Made by a program: the position numbers and the translations under genes. From contig JAFQPT010000079.1 in the NCBI GenBank assembly GCA_017411665.1, positions 1 to 6,853 of the forward strand: a DNA stretch of 6,853 nt. Reading direction: 5' to 3'. How positions within the stretch are numbered: position 1 is the stretch's first letter; each line of letters opens with the position of its first letter. Shown here piece by piece: positions 1 through 5,864 of the stretch. A model generated the notes under the pieces. That model saw only the letters and a list, made by a program, of their open reading frames with translations, was not told the DNA's origin and ran no database searches. The stretch comes from Oscillospiraceae bacterium (lineage in GTDB: Bacteria > Bacillota_A > Clostridia > Oscillospirales > Oscillospiraceae).

Positions 1-76
1 CACAAAATTCAGCAAGCAGTTTCTCCAATGTGTAAAAGGAAATCGTTTTTTCTCTGAAAAACACTTGCTTTTTCAT
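1..76 (-). CDS. Possible 5' end of a divergent gene running off the left edge
   Basis: Reading leftward from an ATG at 76-74, the frame stays open to the window edge (25 codons, beginning MKKQVFFREKTISFYTLEKL). The stretch is rich in charged and hydrophobic residues, as a real N-terminus could be, but 25 open codons prove little. A good leftward promoter sits directly upstream (84-112). No Shine-Dalgarno sequence precedes this ATG: the -10 box ends only 7 nt before it, so the transcript would be essentially leaderless. Alternatively the true start is further left; a GGAG followed by a TTG in another frame lies near 13-27. No family was recognised. Most of the gene, if it exists, is outside the window. 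Confidence 0.3.
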   Translation of the reverse strand, partial: MKKQVFFREKTISFYTLEKLLAEFC

Positions 77-93
77 GGGAGACAGTATATCAT
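65..93 (+). promoter_or_regulatory. Probable promoter of the thrC-thrB operon
   Basis: TTGCTT (65-70) and TATCAT (88-93) are spaced by 17 bp. The -10 differs from consensus at one base; the -35 is weaker (TTG then poor matches). Transcription would begin near 100 and leave a leader of about 60 nt before thrC. That leader is too short for a T-box riboswitch, and I see no leader peptide rich in Thr or Ile codons. A perfect TTGACA at 121-126 has no -10 at a suitable distance, so this upstream pair is the better candidate. Confidence 0.45.
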
Positions 94-112
94 GGTCATA
101 TTCAAAATGCAA
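84..112 (-). promoter_or_regulatory. Leftward sigma-A-type promoter with extended -10
   Basis: On the minus strand, TTGCAT (112-107) and TATACT (89-84) are separated by 17 bp, and a TG lies one base upstream of the -10 (92-91), giving an extended -10. The predicted start of transcription is near 76-78. It points away from thrC, so it probably serves a gene beyond the left edge. Its -10 overlaps the -10 proposed for thrC on the other strand. Confidence 0.5.
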
Positions 113-160
113 GAGCTGTTTTGACAAAATATTTACTCTTTTTTAGGAGGAAACACAACA

Positions 161-1609
161 ATGCTGTACCATTCTACGAGAAATCGTTCTCTCACCGCCA
201 ACAGTGCCGAGGCTGTCCTGGAAGGTCTCGCTCCCGACGGCGGTCTGTATATGCCCGAAGCACTGCCTGCATTTGACTGGCAGAAGTGTCTGGGCGGTAC
301 AAGCTTGACTATGTCCGCTGACATCCTCGGTGCGCTGCTGCCCGAAATTGACCATATGCAGGAGCTGGTAAATGCCGCTTATGCCGATAAATTTGAAACC
401 GACGATTTGACCCCCACCGTCTCCGTAGGTGAGTTCTCCGTACTGGAGCTGTTCCGCGGTCCAACCGCAGCCTTCAAGGACGTAGCGCTGAGTGTGCTGC
501 CCCGTCTGCTGACAAGTGCCAAGGCAAAGTGTGGTGTGGAGGAAGACATCCTCATTCTCACCGCCACCTCAGGTGACACCGGCAAGGCTGCTCTGGAAGG
601 CTTCAAAAACGTTGACGGTATCCGAATCTGCGTGTTCTACCCCGACGGTGGTGTCTCCCCCGTTCAGCGCAAGCAGATGGTCACACAGGAAGGCAATAAC
701 GTCATCGTCTGCGCGGTGGAAGGCAACTTTGACGACGCTCAGACCGGTGTGAAGAACATCTTCAATTCCTTCCGTGACAAGGATTTGCCCTTCCGTCTCA
801 GTTCTGCCAACTCTATTAACATAGGTAGACTGGCACCTCAGATTATGTATTACTTCCGTGCCTACGCGGATTTGATCGCCAACGGCACCATCGAATTGGG
901 CGACGAAGTAAACTTCTCCGTTCCCACAGGCAACTTTGGCGATATTCTGGCAGGCTACATTGCAAAGAAGCTGGGTCTTCCCGTAGGCATGCTCATTTGC
1001 GCATCTAATGCCAACAATGTCCTCACCGACTTCATCCGCACTGGTGTCTATGACAAGCGCCGCGCTCTGCTGAAGACCCAGAGTCCCTCTATGGACATTC
1101 TGGTGTCCTCCAATCTGGAACGTCTGCTGTACCTCATGAGTGGCGACACTGAGCTGGTGTCCTCTCTCATGGCTCAGCTGAACGAACAGGGTGTCTATTC
1201 CCTGCCCGACGAATTGAAGCAGGCCGTACAGGCTGAATTCTGGGCAGGCTGCTGCAGTGATGAACAGGGCCGTGAAGTCATCGACAGAGTCTGGAACGAC
1301 TACGCATACCTGTGCGACCCCCACACCGCAGCAGGCTGGGCAGCCGCAGAGGAATATCGTGCCGCAACAGGTGACGACCGTCCCATGGTCGTGCTGTCCA
1401 CTGCATCCCCCTACAAATTCCCCGCAGCGGTGCTGCAGGCACTGGGTACCGACAACAACAGCAGCGACGAATTCAAGCAGATGCAGCTGCTGAATTTGGA
1501 AACAGGCGTTGACATTCCTCCCATGCTTGCAGATTTGGAGCAGAAGGAAGAGTTGCATCTGGGTGTCATTCCCAAGGACAAAATGCCCGAATTTGTATTG
1601 AGTCTGTAA
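161..1609 (+). CDS. thrC: Threonine synthase
   Basis: PLP-dependent lyase that converts O-phospho-L-homoserine and water to L-threonine and phosphate in the cytoplasm, the last step of threonine synthesis (EC 4.2.3.1). The 482-residue protein belongs to the E. coli/yeast-like class. It opens with the class signature YHSTR (residues 3-7). It carries the PLP-lysine motif GPTAAFKD with Lys106, an ATSGDTG loop (135-141) and the cofactor phosphate-binding segment PTGNFGD (255-261). All expected landmarks are present, and the length lies between the E. coli (about 428) and yeast (about 514) enzymes. The start is set by AGGAGG at 145-150, 10 nt before the ATG. thrB follows after 16 nt, so the two are very probably co-transcribed. 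Proline is mostly encoded by CCC, as in thrB. Confidence 0.97.
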   Translation: MLYHSTRNRSLTANSAEAVLEGLAPDGGLYMPEALPAFDWQKCLGGTSLTMSADILGALLPEIDHMQELVNAAYADKFETDDLTPTVSVGEFSVLELFRGPTAAFKDVALSVLPRLLTSAKAKCGVEEDILILTATSGDTGKAALEGFKNVDGIRICVFYPDGGVSPVQRKQMVTQEGNNVIVCAVEGNFDDAQTGVKNIFNSFRDKDLPFRLSSANSINIGRLAPQIMYYFRAYADLIANGTIELGDEVNFSVPTGNFGDILAGYIAKKLGLPVGMLICASNANNVLTDFIRTGVYDKRRALLKTQSPSMDILVSSNLERLLYLMSGDTELVSSLMAQLNEQGVYSLPDELKQAVQAEFWAGCCSDEQGREVIDRVWNDYAYLCDPHTAAGWAAAEEYRAATGDDRPMVVLSTASPYKFPAAVLQALGTDNNSSDEFKQMQLLNLETGVDIPPMLADLEQKEELHLGVIPKDKMPEFVLSL

Positions 1610-1625
1610 GAAAGGAATCTCTTAT

Positions 1626-2504
1626 ATGAAAGTTACCGTCTGTGTCCCCGCCACTACCGCCAATCTGGGCCCCGGCTTTGACAGCTTTGGTCTGGCACTG
1701 ACACTGTACAATCATATTTCTCTGGAAGAAACAGAAAGCGGTCTGGAATTCATCGGCTGTCCCGCAGACTATGCCAATGAGGACAATCTGATTTTCGTCT
1801 CCTACAAAGCTGCCATGGATGCCATAGGCATCCCCGTCAAGGGCTTGAAAGTTGAAATCGCATCCGATATCCCCATCTCCCGCGGTCTGGGTTCTTCCGC
1901 TGCGTTGCTGACCGCAGGTGCCATGGGTGCAAATGCCCTCCACGGCAACCCGCTGTCTCTGCACCAGATTCTGGAAGTGACCAACCCCATTGAAGGTCAT
2001 CCCGATAACCTCGCTCCTGCCATCTTCGGTGGTCTCACCGCATCCATGATGCTGGGTGACCAACCCATTACCGTTCCCTGCACACTGCACCCCGACTGGA
2101 AATTCCTGGCGCTGGTCCCCGACTTCCCTCTGTCCACCTCCGCAGCCCGCGGTGTCCTGCCCGCAAGCTACTCCCGCGCCGATGCGGTGTATAATGTAGG
2201 CCGCGGCGCACTGGTCATCAAGGCATTGGAATTGGGCGATGAGCAGCTGCTGGCAGCAGCCATGGACGATAAAATCCATCAGCCCTATCGCAGAAGCCTC
2301 ATTGCCGACTACGATGTAATTGAATCCATGGTCCAGGCACAGGGCGCAGCCTTCTGTCTCAGCGGTGCAGGTCCTACCCTGCTGTGTGTCACCCGCAGCA
2401 GCGAATTGGAAGGAACTTTGAGGGAGCAGCTTCCCGCCGTCACCAAAGCAAACTGGACTGTTTTGTTTCTGCAGGCAGAACACAACGGCGCACAAATCGT
2501 ATAA
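1626..2504 (+). CDS. thrB: Homoserine kinase
   Basis: GHMP-family kinase that phosphorylates L-homoserine with ATP to O-phospho-L-homoserine (EC 2.7.1.39), the substrate of the threonine synthase encoded just upstream. The 292 residues show the family landmarks in order: N-terminal PATTANLGPGFDSFGLAL (8-25), the glycine/serine-rich ATP loop PISRGLGSSAA (83-93), EGHPDN (123-128), and the C-terminal motif LSGAGPT (245-251). Length is normal for the family. AAAGGA at 1611-1616 lies 9 nt before the ATG. The last codons, GTA TAA, are part of the terminator palindrome shared with the convergent gene. Gene order thrC-thrB matches the end of the hom-thrC-thrB operon known from Bacillus; hom is not present in the window. 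Confidence 0.97.
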   Translation: MKVTVCVPATTANLGPGFDSFGLALTLYNHISLEETESGLEFIGCPADYANEDNLIFVSYKAAMDAIGIPVKGLKVEIASDIPISRGLGSSAALLTAGAMGANALHGNPLSLHQILEVTNPIEGHPDNLAPAIFGGLTASMMLGDQPITVPCTLHPDWKFLALVPDFPLSTSAARGVLPASYSRADAVYNVGRGALVIKALELGDEQLLAAAMDDKIHQPYRRSLIADYDVIESMVQAQGAAFCLSGAGPTLLCVTRSSELEGTLREQLPAVTKANWTVLFLQAEHNGAQIV

Positions 2505-2551
2505 ACAAAAAGACACGTCAGCAAAAAGCTGACGTGTCTTTTTGTTTATAC
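2499..2551. terminator. Bidirectional terminator, perfect palindrome containing both stop codons
   Basis: A perfect inverted repeat with 24-nt arms (2499-2522 and 2528-2551) around a five-base loop (AAAAA on the plus strand). The core stem is GACACGTCAGC. Each arm begins with A5 and ends with T5, so both directions give a strong hairpin followed by a T-tract. The TAA of thrB (2502-2504) and the TAA of the convergent yitT-like gene (minus strand 2548-2546) lie at mirror positions. Both genes therefore end in GTA TAA. Confidence 0.93.
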
Positions 2552-3421
2552 CAAATGTTCGGGGTGATCTTTGCTGAGAGAGAAGCCTCTGCCGCGGACT
2601 TCGCTGACACGATTGATGACCATAAAGCAGGTGGGATCGATCTCGTGGACGATCTGTTCCACCTTGATAACCTCGCGGTTGGAAACAATACTCAGTACCA
2701 CTTCCGTCTGACGGTGCAGGTATCCTCCTTCTGCGTGCAGCAGAGTCACACCTCGATCAATCCGCGCCTGAATGGCATCGGAAATTTCCAAAGCCTTGTC
2801 GCTGATGATTTTGATTTCCGTACGCTCGGTACCCACCAGCAGCATTTTGTCCATCACAACCGTGTACACAACTGCCATGAACAAACCGTACAAGATGCCT
2901 TCCACATCGCTGAACACCATCTGCATCAGCAGCACTGCCATGTCCCATACATACACCACGCCGCCCAAAGGCAAACGCAGCCATTTGGAAATGATGATGG
3001 TGGGCACGTCGCAGCCGCCTGTGGAGCTGCCTGCACGAATGACCATACCCAGAGATACCCCGATGCCGATGCCGCAGAATACCGCATTGAGCATAGGGTC
3101 AGTACTCAGCAAGGGCTGTCCGATGGTGCGGTCAATCAGCTCCATAAAGAAGGGACTCAAAAAGGTACTGGCAACAGTGGTCGCCGCAAAGGCTTTGCCC
3201 AGTACCGCCAAACCTAAAATCAGCATGGCAGAGTTAAACAGCAGCACAAACAGGTTGATGTCTGTGCCCCAGAAGTGATTTGCTGTCATAGCAAGACCCA
3301 TCGTCCCGCCTGTGATGAGCCCTGTGGGCTCCAGAAACAGCTTCACTGTCAGTGCATAGAGGAAATTCCCCACCACGACCGCAAGCAGATTCATCATGAT
3401 TTGCCCTTTATTCTGTTCCAT
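2546..3421 (-). CDS. YitT family membrane protein (YitT_membrane plus DUF2179)
   Basis: A 291-residue protein of the YitT family, common in Firmicutes; the molecular function of this group is not settled, so none is assigned. The first 200 or so residues hold about six hydrophobic segments (roughly 10-30, 55-77, 80-95, 108-128, 153-170, 175-195). They include the conserved PTGLITGGTMGLA (32-44) and RAGSSTGGCD (129-138). The C-terminal part, about 222-283, is a soluble DUF2179 domain, recognisable from the GGYLHRQTEVVLSIVSNREV stretch (232-251) and the closing RVSEVRGRGF. The start is supported by AAAGGAGG ending 8 nt before the ATG. A consensus promoter and a leader hairpin lie upstream, so it is probably a single-gene unit, ended by the terminator it shares with thrB. 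Family assignment is confident. Confidence 0.93.
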   Translation of the reverse strand: MEQNKGQIMMNLLAVVVGNFLYALTVKLFLEPTGLITGGTMGLAMTANHFWGTDINLFVLLFNSAMLILGLAVLGKAFAATTVASTFLSPFFMELIDRTIGQPLLSTDPMLNAVFCGIGIGVSLGMVIRAGSSTGGCDVPTIIISKWLRLPLGGVVYVWDMAVLLMQMVFSDVEGILYGLFMAVVYTVVMDKMLLVGTERTEIKIISDKALEISDAIQARIDRGVTLLHAEGGYLHRQTEVVLSIVSNREVIKVEQIVHEIDPTCFMVINRVSEVRGRGFSLSKDHPEHLV

Positions 3422-3442
3422 ACCGATATCCTCCTTTATACG

Positions 3443-3491
3443 AAAAAAGACCCGCGCTCACGGGATACTCACCTGCAAGCGCGGATCTTTT
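3443..3491 (-). promoter_or_regulatory. Leader hairpin with T-tract, possible attenuator of the yitT-like gene
   Basis: On the minus strand, arms at 3491-3478 and 3458-3445 pair over 14 bp with a single G-T pair. The 19-nt loop can extend the helix by further pairs with one mismatch, leaving an apical UGAGUAU loop. A run of six T (3448-3443) forms the base and exit of the hairpin, which is the shape of an intrinsic terminator. The helix starts only a few nt after the predicted transcription start and ends just upstream of the ribosome site, which it leaves free. No gene lies upstream on this strand whose transcript it could end, so it belongs to the leader. I do not recognise a known riboswitch class. 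It could instead stabilise the 5' end of the mRNA. Confidence 0.7.
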
Positions 3492-3500
3492 ATTAATCGT

Positions 3501-3529
3501 ATTATATCCGAAAAATGAAATTTCGTCAA
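3501..3529 (-). promoter_or_regulatory. Promoter of the yitT-like gene
   Basis: On the minus strand, TTGACG (3529-3524) and a perfect TATAAT (3506-3501) are spaced by 17 bp. Predicted transcription start is near 3494, giving a leader of about 70 nt that contains the hairpin at 3445-3491. Confidence 0.85.
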
Positions 3530-3569
3530 GCGTCATGATTTCCCCCTTGCATAGCCCCTCACCGTCATG
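3524..3569. repeat. Three CGTCAWG repeats between divergent promoters, possible operator
   Basis: CGTCAAG (3524-3530) and CGTCATG (3531-3537) stand in direct tandem, and a third copy, CGTCATG, lies at 3563-3569. The first covers the -35 of the leftward promoter; the third abuts the -10 of the rightward promoter. The second and third are 32 bp apart, about three helical turns. A shared regulator binding here could control both genes, but seven-base repeats are short and chance is not excluded. Confidence 0.25.
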
Positions 3570-3575
3570 TATAGT
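3547..3575 (+). promoter_or_regulatory. Promoter of the YfcC-type transporter gene
   Basis: TTGCAT (3547-3552) and TATAGT (3570-3575) are spaced by 17 bp. Predicted transcription start is near 3582, which places the first possible in-frame start codon (TTG at 3578) upstream of the RNA and favours the TTG at 3608. Confidence 0.7.
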
Positions 3576-3593
3576 AATTGCATTATTCTCAAA

Positions 3594-3603
3594 CGGATGT
3601 GAT
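3594..3603 (+). promoter_or_regulatory. Ribosome-binding site that decides the transporter start
   Basis: CGGATGTGAT resembles the Shine-Dalgarno sequence AGGAGGTGAT, with two mismatches. It lies about 8 nt (from the GGATG part) before the TTG at 3608. No comparable site precedes the earlier TTG at 3578. An in-frame GTG at 3599 falls inside this site. Confidence 0.55.
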
Positions 3604-3607
3604 TCTT

Positions 3608-5002
3608 TTGAACGAAAACAAAGGTTTGAACGTCAGTGTCAAATCCTTTCTGGGAGCCATTGCGGTAATTGCCGTTTTAATGGTCGCCACATACATACTG
3701 ACCTTTTTCATCCCCGCAGGGGAATACGCCCGCATCACCGATACGGCAGGCAACACGGTCATTGACCCCAACGGCGGATTTACCTTCAGCCAAGGCAATC
3801 TGACCTTCGGCAAGTGGCTGCTGAGCCCCGTACTGGTACTGGGTGCTGAGGGCGGCGGCATGGTCTGCGCCATCCTGGTGTTCCTGCTTGTCATCGGCGG
3901 TGTGTTCAACGCACTGGAGGTCTGCGGTCTGATGCAATATATGCTGCACAGACTGGTACACCGCTTTGGCGAACACAAATACCGTCTTTTAAAGGTGCTT
4001 CCCCTGTTTTTCATGGCAATGGGTGCCTTTATCGGCAGCTTTGAAGAATGTGTTCCCCTCGTCCCCATCGTAGTAGCCCTGTCCATTCGACTAGGGTGGG
4101 ATGCAGAAACCGGTCTGGGCATGAGCCTTCTGGCTGCAGGCTGCGGCTTTGCCTCGGGTGTATGCAACCCTTTCACCATTGGGGTTGCCCAGTCTCTGGC
4201 AGGTCTGCCCATGTTCTCCGGTTTGTGGCTGCGTTTGCTAAGCGCTGTGCTGATTTACGGTCTGCTCACCGCATTCCTCACCCGTCACGCGAAACAGGCA
4301 GACAGCGGCATTGTGACGGAGGGGGAAGCCTTCACCGCTGTCCCCGCAATGGACAGAGCGCTGAAATGCTTTGCAGGGATTCTGGGATTTGGCATTGCCG
4401 TAGTGCTGTGCTCCCCCTTTGTTCCCATGCTGCAGGATTTGACCATGATTATCGTTGCGGTCATGTTCCTTGCAGCAGGCATCGTCAGTCTGAAAGCCGC
4501 TGGAATGAAATGGGGCGCACTGGGCAAGGCATTCGGCAAGGGCTGCGTGACCATGCTGCCTGCCGTACTGCTGATTTGCATGGCAAGCTCAGTAAAATAC
4601 ATTCTCACAGAGTCCATGATTCTGGACACTGTATTGTATATGGCCGTACAGGCACTGAGTGCTCTGCCTAAATGGGCCATCGTACTGGCCATCTATGCCA
4701 TCGTACTGGTGATGAACTTCTTCATTGCATCGGGCTCGGCAAAGGCATTCCTGCTCATTCCCCTCATTGTCCCCATGGCCCAAATGTTCGGCATTGCACC
4801 GCAGCTGTGCATGGTGGCATTCGCCTTCGGCGACGGGTTTTCCAATGTATTCTACCCCACCAACGCAGCTTTGCTCATCGCACTGGGTCTGGCAGATGTG
4901 AGCTATGGCAAATGGGTCAAGTATTCCTGGAAGTTCCAGTCACTCAATCTCCTGCTGACAAGCGGAATTCTGCTGTTCGGTCTTGCTGTGGGATATCAAT
5001 AA
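3608..5002 (+). CDS. YfcC family transporter (DcuC/AbgT-like, PF03606)
   Basis: Integral membrane protein of about 464 residues with some 10-12 hydrophobic segments. It is predicted to move carboxylates, amino acids or peptides across the cytoplasmic membrane, probably by ion coupling. Family landmarks, numbered from this start: a first membrane helix ending in IPAGEY (35-40), then GSFEECVPLVPI, an AAGCGFASGVCNPFTIG segment, and near the C-terminus the paired FIASGSAKAFLLIPL and FAFGDGFSNVFYPTN motifs typical of YfcC proteins. The superfamily includes C4-dicarboxylate carriers and arginine/ornithine antiporters; sequence alone does not give the substrate. The TTG at 3608 is preferred to 3578 because the latter lies before the predicted transcript start and lacks a ribosome site. 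The gene has its own promoter and terminator, so it is likely monocistronic. Confidence 0.9.
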   Translation: MNENKGLNVSVKSFLGAIAVIAVLMVATYILTFFIPAGEYARITDTAGNTVIDPNGGFTFSQGNLTFGKWLLSPVLVLGAEGGGMVCAILVFLLVIGGVFNALEVCGLMQYMLHRLVHRFGEHKYRLLKVLPLFFMAMGAFIGSFEECVPLVPIVVALSIRLGWDAETGLGMSLLAAGCGFASGVCNPFTIGVAQSLAGLPMFSGLWLRLLSAVLIYGLLTAFLTRHAKQADSGIVTEGEAFTAVPAMDRALKCFAGILGFGIAVVLCSPFVPMLQDLTMIIVAVMFLAAGIVSLKAAGMKWGALGKAFGKGCVTMLPAVLLICMASSVKYILTESMILDTVLYMAVQALSALPKWAIVLAIYAIVLVMNFFIASGSAKAFLLIPLIVPMAQMFGIAPQLCMVAFAFGDGFSNVFYPTNAALLIALGLADVSYGKWVKYSWKFQSLNLLLTSGILLFGLAVGYQ

Positions 5003-5010
5003 AAGAACAC

Positions 5011-5041
5011 AATGCACCTCGAATATGGGGTGCATTTTTTA
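5011..5041 (+). terminator. Terminator after the transporter gene
   Basis: AATGCACC (5011-5018) pairs with GGTGCATT (5029-5036) over 8 bp with a 10-nt loop, followed by T's to 5040. It begins 9 nt after the transporter stop codon and separates it from the hydrolase gene, although some readthrough is possible. Confidence 0.85.
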
Positions 5042-5087
5042 TCAATCTATGATAGGATAAGAAAATCTCTTTTTCGGAGGTACTCCA

Positions 5088-5819
5088 ATGATGCATAAAA
5101 AGCTGAAAATAACAGCAATTGTACTGGTAGCCATTCTCATTCTTTGCTGTGGTGCGGTAGGTATTTACGCAGCCGATTATTACCGCATGGATCTTCACGC
5201 AGCGCAAGCTATGCTCAATGACGAAGCCGTTGACGTTTCGCAATATACCGGCAGCAGCAACTACGCGGAATTTGTTCCCAAACACCCCAAAGCCGGCTTT
5301 ATCTTCTATCCCGGCGGCAAAGTGGAATACACCGCATATGCACCATTAATGCGGGCACTGGCAGAGCAAGACATCCTGTGCGTAATCCCCAAAATGCCCT
5401 TAAATCTGGCTGTACTGGATATGGATGCTGCAGACAAGATTCTCCGGCTATATCCCGAAATTGACACATGGTACATCGGCGGACACAGTCTGGGCGGCAG
5501 CATGGCAGCAAGCTACGCTGCAGAATCTGATGATTTTACCGGTTTGATTCTGCTGGCTTCCTATTCTACCGCGGATTTAACGGAAACCGATTTGGACGTT
5601 CTGAGCATTTATGGCACAGAAGACGGCGTACTGAATATGGAAAAGTATGAAGAATACCGTTCCAATCTCCCCGATAATACCCTAGAGCACATCATCGACG
5701 GCGGCAACCACGCACAGTTTGGCAGTTACGGAGCGCAGGATGGAGATGGCATTGCGCAAGTTTCTTCGGAAGAACAATTGAAGCTGACTGTGGAAGCAAT
5801 CATGAATCTGCTATCATAA
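5088..5819 (+). CDS. Membrane-anchored or secreted alpha/beta hydrolase
   Basis: A 243-residue alpha/beta-hydrolase of the dienelactone-hydrolase/PF12695-like type. A lysine-containing N-terminus and hydrophobic stretch (about 7-28) form a signal peptide or membrane anchor, so the catalytic part is probably outside the cytoplasm. No lipobox fits the two cysteines at 20-21. The catalytic set is complete: nucleophile elbow GHSLGG (132-137) with Ser134, acid Asp179 in YGTEDG, and His208 in GGNHAQFG. FYPGGKVEY (73-81) resembles the oxyanion-hole region. The substrate is unknown; the small size suggests an esterase or similar. GGAGG at 5076-5080 lies 7 nt before the first of two adjacent ATGs. The 47-nt gap after the upstream terminator holds a TATGAT (5048-5053) but no convincing -35, so its promoter is uncertain; it may depend partly on readthrough from the transporter gene. 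Confidence 0.88.
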   Translation: MMHKKLKITAIVLVAILILCCGAVGIYAADYYRMDLHAAQAMLNDEAVDVSQYTGSSNYAEFVPKHPKAGFIFYPGGKVEYTAYAPLMRALAEQDILCVIPKMPLNLAVLDMDAADKILRLYPEIDTWYIGGHSLGGSMAASYAAESDDFTGLILLASYSTADLTETDLDVLSIYGTEDGVLNMEKYEEYRSNLPDNTLEHIIDGGNHAQFGSYGAQDGDGIAQVSSEEQLKLTVEAIMNLLS

Positions 5820-5823
5820 AAAT

Positions 5824-5857
5824 AAGGCTTAGTCTTTTCGACTAAGCCTTTTGTTTT
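5824..5857. terminator. Bidirectional terminator between convergent genes
   Basis: AAGGCTTAGTC (5824-5834) and GACTAAGCCTT (5840-5850) form a perfect 11-bp stem with a TTTTC loop. On the plus strand TTGTTTT follows and ends the hydrolase transcript. On the minus strand the same stem is followed by TTATTTTT and can end the TIGR00300 gene, whose stop is at 5867-5865. Confidence 0.92.
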
Positions 5858-5864
5858 GAAGAAA

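Noticed and set aside
2..124. Plus-strand frame open from the left edge to a TGA at 122-124, as the tail of an upstream gene
   Set aside because: About 40 AT-rich codons without recognisable features. It spans two good promoter candidates and is likely open by chance.
121..126. Perfect TTGACA as the -35 of thrC
   Set aside because: At 16-18 bp downstream there is only the T-run and the ribosome site, with no -10-like hexamer.
111..144. Weak hairpin AAGAG/CTCTT followed by T's in the thrC leader, as an attenuator
   Set aside because: Only five A/T-rich pairs close a large loop. The predicted stability is too low, and no T-box or leader peptide accompanies it.
569..2516. Two long minus-strand open frames (569-1558 and 1566-2516) antisense to thrC and thrB
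   Set aside because: Their products are low-complexity-like, rich in Cys, Gln, Gly and His, with no recognisable domains. They result from the codon bias of thrC and thrB and have no ribosome sites.
2384..3217. Plus-strand frame of 277 codons overlapping the end of thrB and the yitT-like gene
   Set aside because: It runs through the terminator palindrome and is antisense to a confidently identified gene. The product is His/Gln-rich without domain signs, so it is a shadow.
3445..3491. The same hairpin read as a plus-strand terminator
   Set aside because: There is no plus-strand gene upstream for it to end, since the gene to the left is on the minus strand. The T-tract is longer in the minus direction.
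5088..5160. Lipoprotein signal in the hydrolase because of adjacent cysteines at residues 20-21
   Set aside because: The residues before the cysteines are I-L, not the small residue (G/A/S) needed at -1 of a lipobox.
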